A stretch of DNA of 64,000 nucleotides from Fluviicola sp. (GCA_017983675.1 JAGOAZ010000001.1:67868-131867); one strand, 5' to 3'. Shown: positions 8,191 to 17,901, counted from the first letter of the stretch. Program-made: numbers and translations. The notes: generated by a model from the sequence alone, not told the origin.

Positions 8191-10035
8191 TTACTCCACC
8201 GTTACCGACTTCGCTAAATTACGAGGTTGATCGACATTACAGCCACGCATAACGGCAATGTGGTAACTCAATAATTGGAATGGAATTGTAGCTAAAAGCG
8301 GTACTAAAAATTCGTTTGTTTCAGGAATTTCAATGACATGATCAGCCATTTCTTTTACTTGCACATCGCCTTCTGTAACGATGGCAATAACTTTTCCTTT
8401 TCGTGCTTTTACTTCTTGAATATTCGAAACCACTTTTTCGTATGAATTTCCTTGCGTAGCAATCACAAAAATCGGCATGTTTTCGTCGATTAATGCAATT
8501 GGTCCGTGCTTCATTTCTGCTGCAGGATAACCTTCTGCGTGGATGTAAGAGATTTCTTTCAATTTCAATGCACCTTCTAATGCAACTGGGAAAGAGCTTC
8601 CTCTACCAAGGTACAAAGCATTTGCTGCATCTTTGTATTCGTGTGCAATTTTTTCAATCAACGCATCACTTGCTAATACTTCTTTTACTTTTTCTGGAAT
8701 TGCTTCTAATTCAGCTAACAACGTTCTAAAAGTTGTTTCACTGATTGTTCCTTTTTTATGTGCTAATGAAAGCGCCATCAACGTCAAAACAGTCACCTGA
8801 GCAGTGAACGCTTTTGTCGATGCAACACCGATTTCTGGTCCAGCATGTGTGTACGAACCGGCATCGGTGATACGCGAAATAGATGAACCAACAACGTTAC
8901 AAATTCCAAGAATTGTTGCGCCTTTTGATTTCGCTAATTCCAATGCAGCTAATGTATCTGCTGTTTCACCCGATTGCGAAATTGCAATGACAACATCGTT
9001 TTCGTTCAGAATCGGATTTCTATAACGGAATTCACTAGCGTATTCAACTTCCACATTGATGCGTGCTAAGTCTTCAATCAAATATTCGCCCACTAATCCA
9101 GCGTGCCATGAAGTACCACAAGCAACAATAATCAAGCGATTTGCATTGATCATTTTTTGTTCGTAATCGCGAATACCACCAAGTGTTACCCAAGCTTCTT
9201 CAGCGTTCAAACGACCTCTGAAACAATCGTGGATAGAACGTGGTTGTTCGTTAATTTCTTTGAGCATAAAGTGCTCGTATCCTCCTTTTTCAAGCGCTTC
9301 TAATTCTAATTCTAATTGTTGGAAAAACGGTGTGCGTTCTTGGTCGGCGATATTGTACAGTTTTAACCCGTCTTCTAAATCCAACACCGCAATTTCTTCG
9401 TCATCCAAGTAAACTACCTTCTTTGTGAACTCAACGATTGGAGTTGCATCTGATGCCAAGTAAAAATCACCTTCTGCGCCAATTCCAACCACCAACGGAC
9501 TACTTTTACGCGCAGCTACTAATCGGTTTGGGAAATCAGATGAAATAGCAACAATGGCATAAGCTCCGTGAACCTGTGTTAATGCTAAACGCAAAGCTTC
9601 ACCAAACCAAACGTTTTCTTTTTTGCTAATATAATCAACTAAGTGAACAATAACTTCGGTATCTGTTTCACTTTTGAACACATATCCTTGGTTTTGTAAT
9701 TCACGTTTTAGTACGTCGTAATTTTCAATAATTCCATTGTGAATCAATGCGATTTTTCCATCCATTGAAACGTGCGGGTGTGCATTTGTATCAGTAGGTT
9801 CGCCGTGAGTAGCCCAACGTGTATGGCCAATTCCAGCATGTCCTAAGATATCTTTATCAGCTGCAAATTCTTCCAGGTTACTAACTTTCCCTGCTTTTTT
9901 ATAAACGTTTAAATTTCCATCGTGTAACAAGGCAACGCCAGCGCTGTCATATCCACGATATTCTAATCTTTTTAAGCCTTTTACTACAATTGGGTAGGCT
10001 TCTTTTTTTCCGATGTAAGCAACAATTCCACACAT
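8191..10035 (-). CDS. glmS: Glutamine-fructose-6-phosphate aminotransferase (isomerizing)
   Basis: Makes glucosamine-6-phosphate from fructose-6-phosphate and glutamine, the entry to UDP-GlcNAc, peptidoglycan and LPS. The 614 residues match the family. The N-terminal glutaminase starts MCGIVAYIG with the nucleophile Cys2 after Met removal and contains GHTRWATHG. Two SIS sugar-isomerase domains follow (GTSWHAG, SQSGETADT, GRGSSFPVALEGALKLKEISY). The C-terminus DQPRNLAKSVTVE carries the conserved active-site Lys. It is last in a - strand series with the DUF4270 lipoprotein and the glycogen-synthase-like gene, with a 4-base gap to the former. I see no glmS ribozyme. Confidence 0.97.
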   Translation of the reverse strand: MCGIVAYIGKKEAYPIVVKGLKRLEYRGYDSAGVALLHDGNLNVYKKAGKVSNLEEFAADKDILGHAGIGHTRWATHGEPTDTNAHPHVSMDGKIALIHNGIIENYDVLKRELQNQGYVFKSETDTEVIVHLVDYISKKENVWFGEALRLALTQVHGAYAIVAISSDFPNRLVAARKSSPLVVGIGAEGDFYLASDATPIVEFTKKVVYLDDEEIAVLDLEDGLKLYNIADQERTPFFQQLELELEALEKGGYEHFMLKEINEQPRSIHDCFRGRLNAEEAWVTLGGIRDYEQKMINANRLIIVACGTSWHAGLVGEYLIEDLARINVEVEYASEFRYRNPILNENDVVIAISQSGETADTLAALELAKSKGATILGICNVVGSSISRITDAGSYTHAGPEIGVASTKAFTAQVTVLTLMALSLAHKKGTISETTFRTLLAELEAIPEKVKEVLASDALIEKIAHEYKDAANALYLGRGSSFPVALEGALKLKEISYIHAEGYPAAEMKHGPIALIDENMPIFVIATQGNSYEKVVSNIQEVKARKGKVIAIVTEGDVQVKEMADHVIEIPETNEFLVPLLATIPFQLLSYHIAVMRGCNVDQPRNLAKSVTVE

Positions 10036-10039
10036 ACTA

Positions 10040-11344
10040 TTAGAATTCTGTATATTTTATGGTTAATTTAGGTTTGTTCTTGTTGGAGGTCAAAGGACCA
10101 TTAAAAATAATGCGTTCTGGACGAGCAGAATAATTCAAACTGATGACCTTAATGCCTAAGTTTTCTGCATTTCCAGTAACAATATCTTGTAAGTAATCGC
10201 GTAAATCGATGACGTAACTTTTTCGTTGGTTATTGTAAATTGCATTTCCAACACTGTAATCTTTTCCGTCTATAGTTTTGTATGCTACAACGACAGAACT
10301 CGGCGTGTAGGTATCGCCTGTTTGGAAGGCTATGGGTAATTCAAGCAATGCATTATGGATGACTGTTTTCGCACTGAAATTATCAACACTTGGAAATTTT
10401 ACAACAGCACTTGCTCTGAAATTTTGCGTGTAAAATTCTTCCATACCATAAAGTGTGTCAGCAAGCACGTTCGCTAATCCATATCCTGTATTATCAACAT
10501 CGACATGCGTGAAATCAGCACATTTATTATCGATGATAAACGATACTTTCTTTTGATCTGTTTCACCTTGGATTTTATAATAGAAAGTGATTTTCGAATC
10601 GTTGTTGTTCAAATTAAAATAGAACAACCCACCTGTGTTTGGTGCAGGATTGGATGGAGTCACACTTACTTTTAATCCTTTGAAATAATTTTTAAAGGTT
10701 GTTTCAGTATCAAAAGTAGTCGTGTTGATTCCTTCTGTTAATAGCGTTTGCCCCCATGAGTTGTCTAATCTTAAGCGTAACTGAGGAGCTAATGTGTCGT
10801 TGTCATCGATCACTACACTGGTAGTTGGTCGAGGAGTTTGTGTCGCACTTGTTGGGTCGATTAAATCAGTTGCTTTCGCAAGTTTTGTTGTATTAGCATA
10901 ATAGTCGGCACCAATAGAAAGCGTATCATCTAATTCGTGTACTTCAAAAGTAAGTGGCGTCAATTTTCCAAAATAACCAGCATAACGCAGTGATAAAACA
11001 ACAGAATCAACAACAGGAATTGAACCAGCGGCATCTGAAAAATCGCCAACAAAGTTGAATTGTGTATAAAATGATGCATTAGAAATACCAAATTTAGGAT
11101 CGTGTACTTCTCCTAAAACGACAGATGATTGATTGTCAGTTTGGAATGAATCTTCCGCTTGCGAATACGTCTGTAAATTGAACGTATCAATCGCGCCAGA
11201 AGCTAATAAATCATCTGGAGAAAGCGTACCATCTCCGAGGTGAGTAGTTGATTTTTTACAACTAGTAGTAGCGAGTGTTAACAGCAAACAAGCGGAAAGT
11301 ATTGAAACAATCCGCCAGTTTTTTGAGCAATTTTTGTTGACCAT
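10040..11344 (-). CDS. DUF4270 family lipoprotein
   Basis: A 434-residue protein with a lipoprotein signal (hydrophobic segment ending LLTLATTSCKKS, Cys near residue 29). The rest is beta-rich with DxxxLSLRYAGYFG-like strands and ends in NKPKLTIKYTEF. The arrangement matches the Bacteroidota-specific DUF4270 family, which usually sits next to a glycogen-synthase-like gene, as here. The function is unknown; an outer-membrane or periplasmic location is inferred from the signal. It is probably co-transcribed with its neighbours because the gaps are 3-4 bases. Confidence 0.8.
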   Translation of the reverse strand: MVNKNCSKNWRIVSILSACLLLTLATTSCKKSTTHLGDGTLSPDDLLASGAIDTFNLQTYSQAEDSFQTDNQSSVVLGEVHDPKFGISNASFYTQFNFVGDFSDAAGSIPVVDSVVLSLRYAGYFGKLTPLTFEVHELDDTLSIGADYYANTTKLAKATDLIDPTSATQTPRPTTSVVIDDNDTLAPQLRLRLDNSWGQTLLTEGINTTTFDTETTFKNYFKGLKVSVTPSNPAPNTGGLFYFNLNNNDSKITFYYKIQGETDQKKVSFIIDNKCADFTHVDVDNTGYGLANVLADTLYGMEEFYTQNFRASAVVKFPSVDNFSAKTVIHNALLELPIAFQTGDTYTPSSVVVAYKTIDGKDYSVGNAIYNNQRKSYVIDLRDYLQDIVTGNAENLGIKVISLNYSARPERIIFNGPLTSNKNKPKLTIKYTEF

Positions 11345-11347
11345 AGT

Positions 11348-12175
11348 TTATACCAAAGCACCTTCTTCAAGCACTTTATCAAAGAATTCGTTCAATCCTT
11401 TCGTCAAGTTCTCTTCTGGTAAATAATTTAATTTCATACATGTTGCGTTGTCAAAAACAGTCGTTAATTCCGGAGAAATTTCCATACTACTTTGAATAAC
11501 ACCATCTGAGAACGCTACAGCTGCATTTGTTATTGCTTCCATCGTTGGATTTTTAACTAAAGTTGTGACTTCTTCGTCAAAACCATCAAAAGCCAACTTG
11601 TCTGCAAAGCGCGGATCCCATGCTTGTTTGAAACCTTCGTTTGTATCGTAAATACTGTAAACCACTTTCGTGTCTGCAAAATGCGGATCCTTGTTGTACA
11701 TTTTTTTGATGTACATCGGCATAAGAGAAGTCATCCAACCATGACAGTGAATGACATCTGGTTTCCAGCCTAATTTTTTTACAGTTTCTAAAACGCCACG
11801 ACAGAAGAACATACTTCTTTCATCATTATCAGGGTAGTCAGATCCATCTTCTTGTGTTACGTTGTTTTTTCGTTTGAAAAATTCATCGTTATCAATGAAA
11901 TAAACTTGAATACGTGCTGCAGGGATAGAAGCGACTTTGATGATTAACGGGTGATCATGATCGTCAATGATAATATTCATTCCCGACAAACGAATAACTT
12001 CGTGTAATTGATGTCTACGTTCGTTGATGCTTCCAAAACGAGGAGTAAATACGCGAATTTCTTTGCCATTCTCTTGCGTTCCTTGCGGAAGTTTACGAGC
12101 ATTGTGCGAAATTTCTGACTTCGGAAGAAATGGGAAGATTTCCTGCGAAACAAATAGAATTCTTTTCTTTTCCAT
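11348..12175 (-). CDS. Glycogen/starch synthase catalytic (N-terminal) domain protein
   Basis: A 275-residue protein resembling the N-terminal Rossmann domain of GT5 glycogen synthases: KRILFVSQEIFPFLPKSEIS at the start, VFTPRFGSINERRHQLHEV, and WKPDVIHCHGWMTSLMP in the middle. The second (GT-B C-terminal) domain that binds the sugar nucleotide is absent; full-length enzymes have about 470-500 residues. Activity as a glycogen synthase is therefore doubtful; this short form is common in Flavobacteriia next to panC and DUF4270. I chose ATG at 12175; a TTG nine bases upstream is also in frame. A TAATTTTG -7 element lies on - at 12210-12217. Confidence 0.8.
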   Translation of the reverse strand: MEKKRILFVSQEIFPFLPKSEISHNARKLPQGTQENGKEIRVFTPRFGSINERRHQLHEVIRLSGMNIIIDDHDHPLIIKVASIPAARIQVYFIDNDEFFKRKNNVTQEDGSDYPDNDERSMFFCRGVLETVKKLGWKPDVIHCHGWMTSLMPMYIKKMYNKDPHFADTKVVYSIYDTNEGFKQAWDPRFADKLAFDGFDEEVTTLVKNPTMEAITNAAVAFSDGVIQSSMEISPELTTVFDNATCMKLNYLPEENLTKGLNEFFDKVLEEGALV

Positions 12176-12209
12176 CGTATCCAAAAGGGGAATTTGTTAT
12201 TATAAGGTG

Positions 12210-12217
12210 CAAAATTA
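12210..12217 (-). promoter_or_regulatory. -7 promoter element for the glycogen-synthase-like / DUF4270 / glmS series
   Basis: TAATTTTG on - fits TAnnTTTG and predicts a 5' leader of about 28 bases before the ATG at 12175. It is divergent from the panC promoter. Confidence 0.5.
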
Positions 12218-12250
12218 AGAAAAAAAGAGCGAAACTTCAATTAATTCGTA

Positions 12251-12258
12251 TAGTTTTG
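12251..12258 (+). promoter_or_regulatory. -7 promoter element for panC
   Basis: TAGTTTTG fits TAnnTTTG and lies 31 bases before the panC GTG start. Confidence 0.5.
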
Positions 12259-12288
12259 CCTGCTTAATTTGGATAAAACCCATTTACA

Positions 12289-13134
12289 GTGAAATTAATT
12301 GCTTCGTTGACGGAACTTTCTTCCATTTTATCTTCGTACAAACAAGAAGGTAAAACGATAGGTTTTGTCCCTACAATGGGTGCGTTGCACGATGGTCACA
12401 TGGATCTCATTCGTGCTGCAAAGCAACATGCTGATGTAGTTGTTGCAAGTGTTTTTGTCAATCCCACTCAATTCAATAATTCAAGTGATTTAAACTTGTA
12501 TCCCCGAACTCCGGAAAAAGACCAAGCATTGTTAGCTGAAAACGGATGTGATATCGCTTTTTTTCCAACAGTTGAGACAATCTATCCAATAAATCTAATC
12601 ACGCCATCTATTGATATTGCTGCGCTAGAAAAAGTGATGGAAGGAGCTTTTCGCCCTGGACATTTTGCGGGAGTTGTTCAGGTTGTTTACCGCTTTTTCG
12701 AATTAATTCAACCTGACTTTGCTTTTTTCGGATTAAAAGACTTTCAGCAAGTGGCTGTTATTCAACACATGGTGAAGCAATTAAATTTGTCCGTTCAAAT
12801 TATTCCTTGTCCAACAAAGCGTGAACTTGGAGGCTTAGCAATGAGCAGCCGCAATTTAAGACTTTCTCCTGCGCAAAAAGAACAAGCGTTAATCATTTAC
12901 AAGACCTTGACTTTTTGTCAAGAAAATTGCCGTAAACTTTCACCAAAAGCATTGCGCGATGCAGCTGTTTCATTTTTTGAACAAAGCGAATTACAGTTGG
13001 AGTATTTATCAATTTCAACTACTGATACCTTGGAAGAATTGCAGGAAAAATGGCCGGCTCAAGCTGTTGTTTGTATCGCTTGTTATTGTGGAGATGTTCG
13101 CTTAATCGATAATTTAATCCTACAAATCGATTAA
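12289..13134 (+). CDS. panC: Pantothenate synthetase
   Basis: Joins pantoate and beta-alanine using ATP, the last step of vitamin B5 synthesis, in the cytoplasm. The 281 residues match the family. The nucleotide-binding HIGH-type motif is PTMGALHDGH (28-37), VFVNPTQFN follows, FGLKDFQQ is in the middle, and MSSRNLRLS is the KMSKS-like loop. The start is GTG at 12289, which places the first strand MKLIASLTEL correctly. panD, which supplies beta-alanine, follows 63 bases downstream with its own promoter-like element. Confidence 0.96.
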   Translation: MKLIASLTELSSILSSYKQEGKTIGFVPTMGALHDGHMDLIRAAKQHADVVVASVFVNPTQFNNSSDLNLYPRTPEKDQALLAENGCDIAFFPTVETIYPINLITPSIDIAALEKVMEGAFRPGHFAGVVQVVYRFFELIQPDFAFFGLKDFQQVAVIQHMVKQLNLSVQIIPCPTKRELGGLAMSSRNLRLSPAQKEQALIIYKTLTFCQENCRKLSPKALRDAAVSFFEQSELQLEYLSISTTDTLEELQEKWPAQAVVCIACYCGDVRLIDNLILQID

Positions 13135-13171
13135 TTCTTTCAGAACTTATTTCGGTTTCTTATTTTTCAAT

Positions 13172-13179
13172 TAACTTTG
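13172..13179 (+). promoter_or_regulatory. -7 promoter element for panD
   Basis: TAACTTTG fits TAnnTTTG; transcription would start about 12 bases before the panD ATG. Confidence 0.45.
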
Positions 13180-13197
13180 CACACCTTTTAATAAAAG

Positions 13198-13548
13198 ATG
13201 TTAATACAAGCTGTAAAATCAAAAATTCACCGTGTTCGTGTGACACAAGCTGAATTAAATTATGTTGGAAGTATCACGATTGATGAAGTACTCATGGATG
13301 CCGCTAATTTAGTGGAAGGTGAAAAAGTTCAAGTAGTGAATATTAACAACGGCGAACGTCTCGAAACGTATGTCATCAAAGGCGATCGTGGTACAGGAAC
13401 AATTTGTTTGAATGGTCCTGCAGCTCGTAAAGTTGCTGTTGGAGATATCGTTATCATCATTGGTTATGGTTACATGACGATGGATGAAGCGCGCAATTTC
13501 ACACCATCACTTGTTTTCCCGGAAGAAGGAACCAATCAATTGGTTTAA
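13198..13548 (+). CDS. panD: Aspartate 1-decarboxylase
   Basis: Decarboxylates aspartate to beta-alanine for pantothenate. The 116 residues match the family. Self-cleavage at Gly24-Ser25 in YVGSITID creates the pyruvoyl cofactor. [12 protein letters not shown] and the IIGYG strand are typical. It sits in a panC-panD pair ahead of rfaE2. Confidence 0.96.
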   Translation: MLIQAVKSKIHRVRVTQAELNYVGSITIDEVLMDAANLVEGEKVQVVNINNGERLETYVIKGDRGTGTICLNGPAARKVAVGDIVIIIGYGYMTMDEARNFTPSLVFPEEGTNQLV

Positions 13549-13581
13549 ATTCATACCTTTCAGCTGTTTAAAATATCTATC

Positions 13582-14097
13582 ATGTCCAATTACCAACGTG
13601 TTTTAGCTAAATTTCATACAATCGCTGATATGGCGAAGCAAATTGAAAAATGGAAAATGGCTGGTGAACGTGTGATTTTCACCAATGGATGTTTTGATAT
13701 TTTACACAAAGGTCACGTCACTTATTTAGCACAAGCTGCTGACTTCGGTACCAAATTGGTTATTGGCATCAACGCGGACGCATCAGTGAAACGCTTAGGA
13801 AAAGGAGATGACCGACCAATTAACTCAGAAGATGCGCGCGCATTGTTGATTGCATCACTCGATTTTGTTGCTGGAGTTGTTGTCTTTTCGGAAGATACTC
13901 CCATTCATTTGATCGAACAATTACAGCCTGATGTATTGGTGAAAGGTGCGGATTACGATGCAGATGAAACCGATCCAACCAGTAAAAAATATATTGTGGG
14001 ACGAGAAACTGTTATGCTCTATGGCGGAATTGTGAAAACGGTCGCGTTGGTCGAAGGGTTCTCAACAACTGGAATACTTAATAAAATCCGCAATTAA
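13582..14097 (+). CDS. rfaE2: D-glycero-beta-D-manno-heptose 1-phosphate adenylyltransferase
   Basis: Activates heptose-1-phosphate with ATP to ADP-heptose for LPS core. It is the stand-alone C-terminal (nucleotidyltransferase) half of HldE: TNGCFDILHKGHV (34-46) is the GxFDxxHxGH motif and DVLVKGADYD, VEGFSTT are conserved later. The 171 residues fit the single-domain form. It overlaps the convergent membrane-protein gene by four bases. Confidence 0.9.
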   Translation: MSNYQRVLAKFHTIADMAKQIEKWKMAGERVIFTNGCFDILHKGHVTYLAQAADFGTKLVIGINADASVKRLGKGDDRPINSEDARALLIASLDFVAGVVVFSEDTPIHLIEQLQPDVLVKGADYDADETDPTSKKYIVGRETVMLYGGIVKTVALVEGFSTTGILNKIRN

Positions 14098-14534
14098 GCG
14101 ACAGTCGTTTCTTTTTTGTCAGTTACTTCATCTTTCTTTTTTTTCCGTATCAAGAAATGAGCAATCATTCCTAATGGAATACACATGACAGTAGTAGTAA
14201 TTACGACCCACGTTGGGTGACCAGGCATCAACAACATATTCATGTACATCAATAATTGCAAAATTCCTGCAACAATAATACTTGGTTTGACAGCTGTTCT
14301 TCCTTGAATAAAACTAGCTGTTAAGCCAGCAATAAAAACACTGATTCCCCAATTGATGACTAAGAGGACTTTTAAGAAGACTGGAATCTGTTGCACGTAA
14401 TCGAACAATTCTTTTTGAGTTGCGTTTTCACTCGGAACGTTAAGGGAGGAGAATGAATGAATTAAGGTTTCACCTCCTGCGATGATAATTCCACCAATGA
14501 TTAATCCAATAATTATTGCAGCAATTTGTCTCAT
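14094..14534 (-). CDS. Small integral membrane protein of unknown function
   Basis: A 146-residue protein with four predicted membrane segments: IIIGLIIGGIIIAGG near the start, VLLVINWGISVFIAG, IIVAGILQLLMYMN and VVITTTVMCIPLGMIAHF, ending in a Lys-rich tail. I do not recognise a named family. It is ten bases downstream of the MlaF-like ATPase and may be co-transcribed with that transporter. Confidence 0.7.
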   Translation of the reverse strand: MRQIAAIIIGLIIGGIIIAGGETLIHSFSSLNVPSENATQKELFDYVQQIPVFLKVLLVINWGISVFIAGLTASFIQGRTAVKPSIIVAGILQLLMYMNMLLMPGHPTWVVITTTVMCIPLGMIAHFLIRKKKKDEVTDKKETTVA

Positions 14535-14544
14535 ATTGAACGAA

Positions 14545-15309
14545 TTATTTTTTTTGTTTCATTGTTTCCTTGATTTCTTTCATGAATTCAGAAGCATAAA
14601 CAAAATCATTGATTTCAGGATTGTCTGTTGTGATGATTGAGTTTCTATCGCCCTGCCACCAGTTTTTTCCTTGGTGAATGAACAAAATATTATCGCCAAT
14701 TTCAATAACGGAGTTCATATCGTGCGTAATAACGATGGTCGTAATGTTGTATTCGTATGTGATTTCACGAATCAAGTTGTCAATAACAATCGATGTTTTT
14801 GGATCCAAACCAGAATTGGGTTCGTCGCAGAATAAATATTTCGGATTCATTGCAATAGCCCGAGCAATCGCAACACGTTTCTGCATACCACCACTACATT
14901 CTGAAGGGAACAACTTATTGCGTCCTGTCAAATTAACGCGATCCAAGCAAAAGTTGACACGTTCCAACATCTCCGCTTTCGACATTTTGGTAAACATCGT
15001 CAAGGGGAACATGACATTTTCTTGTACAGTCAGGGAGTCAAACAAAGCGGCACCTTGAAAAAGCATCCCGATTTCTTTGTGAATCTCTTTCTTTTCGGAA
15101 CGATTCATGTTACAGAAATCGCGGTCATCGTACATGATTTGGCCACTGTTTACATCATGAAGTCCGACAATGCATTTTGCTAAAACAGATTTTCCTTGAC
15201 CAGATTGACCGATAATCATGTTGACTTTTCCTTTGTGGAAAGTGGCATTAATATCTTTCAAGACTTCGTTGTCGCCAAATCGTTTATTGATGTTTTTTAC
15301 TTCAATCAT
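14545..15309 (-). CDS. MlaF-type ABC transporter ATP-binding protein
   Basis: ATPase of an MCE/Mla-type phospholipid transporter at the inner membrane. Walker A is GQSGQGKSVLA (about 34-44), the signature is SGGMQKRVAIARA, and Walker B is YLFCDEPNSGLDP; the ECSGGMQKR spacing is typical of MlaF rather than of drug exporters. Its ATG overlaps the stop of the permease gene (TAATG), so the two are translationally coupled. The MCE substrate-binding protein is not in this stretch. Confidence 0.88.
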   Translation of the reverse strand: MIEVKNINKRFGDNEVLKDINATFHKGKVNMIIGQSGQGKSVLAKCIVGLHDVNSGQIMYDDRDFCNMNRSEKKEIHKEIGMLFQGAALFDSLTVQENVMFPLTMFTKMSKAEMLERVNFCLDRVNLTGRNKLFPSECSGGMQKRVAIARAIAMNPKYLFCDEPNSGLDPKTSIVIDNLIREITYEYNITTIVITHDMNSVIEIGDNILFIHQGKNWWQGDRNSIITTDNPEINDFVYASEFMKEIKETMKQKK

Positions 15310-16049
15310 TACAACAAAATCATTTGAGTGAGTAAAAAGTTGGCAATCAAGATCGCAACACTCGCACTCACAACAGATTGCGTTGAAGAGCGACCAACAT
15401 CTAATGCGCCACCTTTTGTGTAATAACCAAAGAAAGAGGCGATTGATGTGATTAAAAATGCAAACACGACAGCTTTTGTCAACGCGTAATAAATATCACT
15501 ATTGATGTAGAAAAAACGCAACCCATAAATGTACGTATCTGTTGATGATAAGCCGGAAAGTAACAACGACAACCAACCACCAACTAAACTCAATCCGATG
15601 GAAAAGATAATCAACACGGGGAAGAACAGCATCGCTGCAATTATTTTCGGTAACACCAAGTAGTTCAATGAATTCACCCCCATAATTTCCAAAGCATCGA
15701 TTTGTTCGGTCACACGCATCGTTCCGATTTCGGACGCAATATTAGACCCGACTTTCCCCGCTAAAATCAAGGAAATAATTGTTGGTGAAAATTCGAGAAT
15801 CGTACTCGAACGCGTAATGTAACCAATTGTATAGGCTGGCAACCAAGGCGAATCCATGTTGGAAGCAGTTTGCAAGGCAATAACACCACCCATAAACGTT
15901 GACATCAAAGCAACAATCGGAATGGATTTGATGCCAATAAACTCAATTTCTTCAAATAAGCGTACGCGAAAAATGCGCCATTTTTCCGGTTTCGAAAAAA
16001 CGATGCTCAGCATAATCGCATATTTACCAATGTTATTCAGTACTTTCAT
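15309..16049 (-). CDS. MlaE-type ABC transporter permease
   Basis: Permease partner of the downstream ATPase, moving lipid between the membranes. It has the MlaE pattern: IEFIGIKSIPIVALMSTFMGGVIALQTA, then EIGTMRVTEQIDALEIMGVN (the coupling segment) and several C-terminal membrane helices. An upstream in-frame ATG at 16082 is possible, but the region between shows a promoter-like stretch, and MKVLNNIGKYAIML at 16049 fits homologues better, giving 246 residues. Confidence 0.88.
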   Translation of the reverse strand: MKVLNNIGKYAIMLSIVFSKPEKWRIFRVRLFEEIEFIGIKSIPIVALMSTFMGGVIALQTASNMDSPWLPAYTIGYITRSSTILEFSPTIISLILAGKVGSNIASEIGTMRVTEQIDALEIMGVNSLNYLVLPKIIAAMLFFPVLIIFSIGLSLVGGWLSLLLSGLSSTDTYIYGLRFFYINSDIYYALTKAVVFAFLITSIASFFGYYTKGGALDVGRSSTQSVVSASVAILIANFLLTQMILL

Positions 16050-16187
16050 TTCGGATATAAAGGTACAAGAAAATTTTTTCATGCAGTGCTTTCCTACTTT
16101 TTCAACCTTACTTCTCTCAAAACTTTTTTTCTTCGATGAATTATTCAGCGTGTAAACACGTTACTTTGTAAAATAGTCACATAGGAA

Positions 16188-16823
16188 ATGGATAAAAAAC
16201 ACGTATTAATGAAGCAATTAAAGCCTTATTTGCCCGCGGGGTTTGATGAGATGGTTGCCGATTTATTACTACTTTATCCAGTACGTTTTGCCATCACGAA
16301 TCCAAGAGCGACCAAGTTGGGCGATTACCGAGCACCGATGAAAGGGGAGAAGTTCCACCGTATTTCGGTCAATGGAAATCTGAATCAATACAGTTTTTTG
16401 ATCACGACCTTACATGAATTTGCTCATTTGGAAACGTTTTTGAATTATGGTCACCAAGTGAAACCGCATGGCGAAGAATGGAAACAGCAATACAGAGAAC
16501 GCCTTTGGCCTGCTATCCAAACGGGGAAACTTCCAAAAGAAATTGAAAGTGCGTTGATGGTCAGTTTGACCAATACAAAAGCGTCTTCGTGCACCGATAC
16601 ACAGCTTTCGCGTGTGTTACGCCAATTTGATAAACGACCTGCGCATGATTTAGTTCTTGAGGAATTGCCGAATAATGCTATTTTTGTCTTGCAAGGTCGC
16701 CAATTCCGAAAAGGAGAGTTAAGACGAACGCGCTTTTTGTGCGAAGAAATAACCAGTAAGCGCATATTTTTAGTTCACGCGCTTGCAACTGTAGAATCGA
16801 TTAATAAAGAATATGAAGGATAA
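16188..16823 (+). CDS. SprT-like zinc metalloprotease domain protein
   Basis: A 211-residue protein with the zinc motif HEFAH (76-80) in a SprT-like core (SFLITTLHEFAHLET, then HGEEWKQ supplying the third ligand region). The SprT/Spartan family includes DNA-protein crosslink proteases, but the bacterial members are little studied, so the role is inferred. Its end overlaps manC by 11 bases, suggesting one message. Confidence 0.8.
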   Translation: MDKKHVLMKQLKPYLPAGFDEMVADLLLLYPVRFAITNPRATKLGDYRAPMKGEKFHRISVNGNLNQYSFLITTLHEFAHLETFLNYGHQVKPHGEEWKQQYRERLWPAIQTGKLPKEIESALMVSLTNTKASSCTDTQLSRVLRQFDKRPAHDLVLEELPNNAIFVLQGRQFRKGELRRTRFLCEEITSKRIFLVHALATVESINKEYEG

Positions 16824-17901
16824 TTATTGTGTCATCATGGCAGGTGGAATCGGAAGTCGTTTCTGGCCAATGTCAACTGCTCAGCGCCCAAAACAATTTT
16901 TAGATGTATTGGGGATTGGAAAATCATTGTTACGCATGACTTTTGAGCGTTTGTTAAACGTTGCACCCGCTGAAAACATTTACATCGTAACCAATGCAGG
17001 CTACAAAGAGTTGGTGATGGAACAATTGCCTGAATTATCCGAAGGTCAAGTCTTGACGGAACCGGAACGTAAAAACACAGCTCCTTGTATCACGTATGCA
17101 GCTGCTAAAATTTATTCGATTAATCGCAATGCAACGTTAATCGTCGCACCTTCCGATCACTTGATTTTAAAAGAAGAAAAATTCACCAACATCATCAATA
17201 CTGCTATCGCTGCTGCAAATGCGGGAGATCAGTTGGTGACTTTGGGAATCAAACCAACACGTCCTGACACGGGTTATGGTTACATCGAATTTATTGAAGA
17301 CGGTGATATTTTACCGGGACAAGTGAAAAAAGTAAAACACTTCACCGAAAAGCCGAACCGCGATTTAGCGGAAATTTTCTTGAAAAGCGGAAATTATTAC
17401 TGGAATTCAGGTATTTTCATTTGGAAAGCAAGTACGATATTACAAGCATTGAACAAGTTCAAACCGGATTTACACCACTTTTTCACCAATCAACAAGAAA
17501 AATACAACACGCCAGACGAACAAGCTTATGTGAACGCATGTTTTTCAGCTTGTGAAGACATTTCTATCGACTTTGCAGTAATGGAGAACGCGAAAAACGT
17601 TTCATTGGTGTTAGCGAATTTCGATTGGTCCGATTTGGGAACATGGGGAAGTTTATACGCCCATTTGGACAAAGATTACAACGGAAATGCGGTGATTGGC
17701 GACAATGTACACATGATTAATTCCGAAAATTGTATCGTAAACTTACCGAACAATAAATTGGCATTGATTCAAGGATTGAATCATTACATCATCGTTGAAT
17801 CGGATAATATGTTGATGATCTTGAATCAACAAGATGAACAAAACTTAAAAAAATACATGGCTCCGATGGAAGAAAAGAGTCCACAGTTTTTTCCAAAATA
17901 A
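16813..17901 (+). CDS. manC: Mannose-1-phosphate guanylyltransferase
   Basis: Makes GDP-mannose from mannose-1-phosphate and GTP for polysaccharide and glycan synthesis. The nucleotidyltransferase motif CVIMAGGIGSRFWPMS (6-21) with RPKQF follows, then ADHL-type VAPSDHLI, FTEKPN, and YYWNSGIFIWKA. The length of 362 fits the single-domain form without a phosphomannose isomerase domain. It ends shortly before a strong terminator. Confidence 0.93.
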   Translation: MKDNYCVIMAGGIGSRFWPMSTAQRPKQFLDVLGIGKSLLRMTFERLLNVAPAENIYIVTNAGYKELVMEQLPELSEGQVLTEPERKNTAPCITYAAAKIYSINRNATLIVAPSDHLILKEEKFTNIINTAIAAANAGDQLVTLGIKPTRPDTGYGYIEFIEDGDILPGQVKKVKHFTEKPNRDLAEIFLKSGNYYWNSGIFIWKASTILQALNKFKPDLHHFFTNQQEKYNTPDEQAYVNACFSACEDISIDFAVMENAKNVSLVLANFDWSDLGTWGSLYAHLDKDYNGNAVIGDNVHMINSENCIVNLPNNKLALIQGLNHYIIVESDNMLMILNQQDEQNLKKYMAPMEEKSPQFFPK

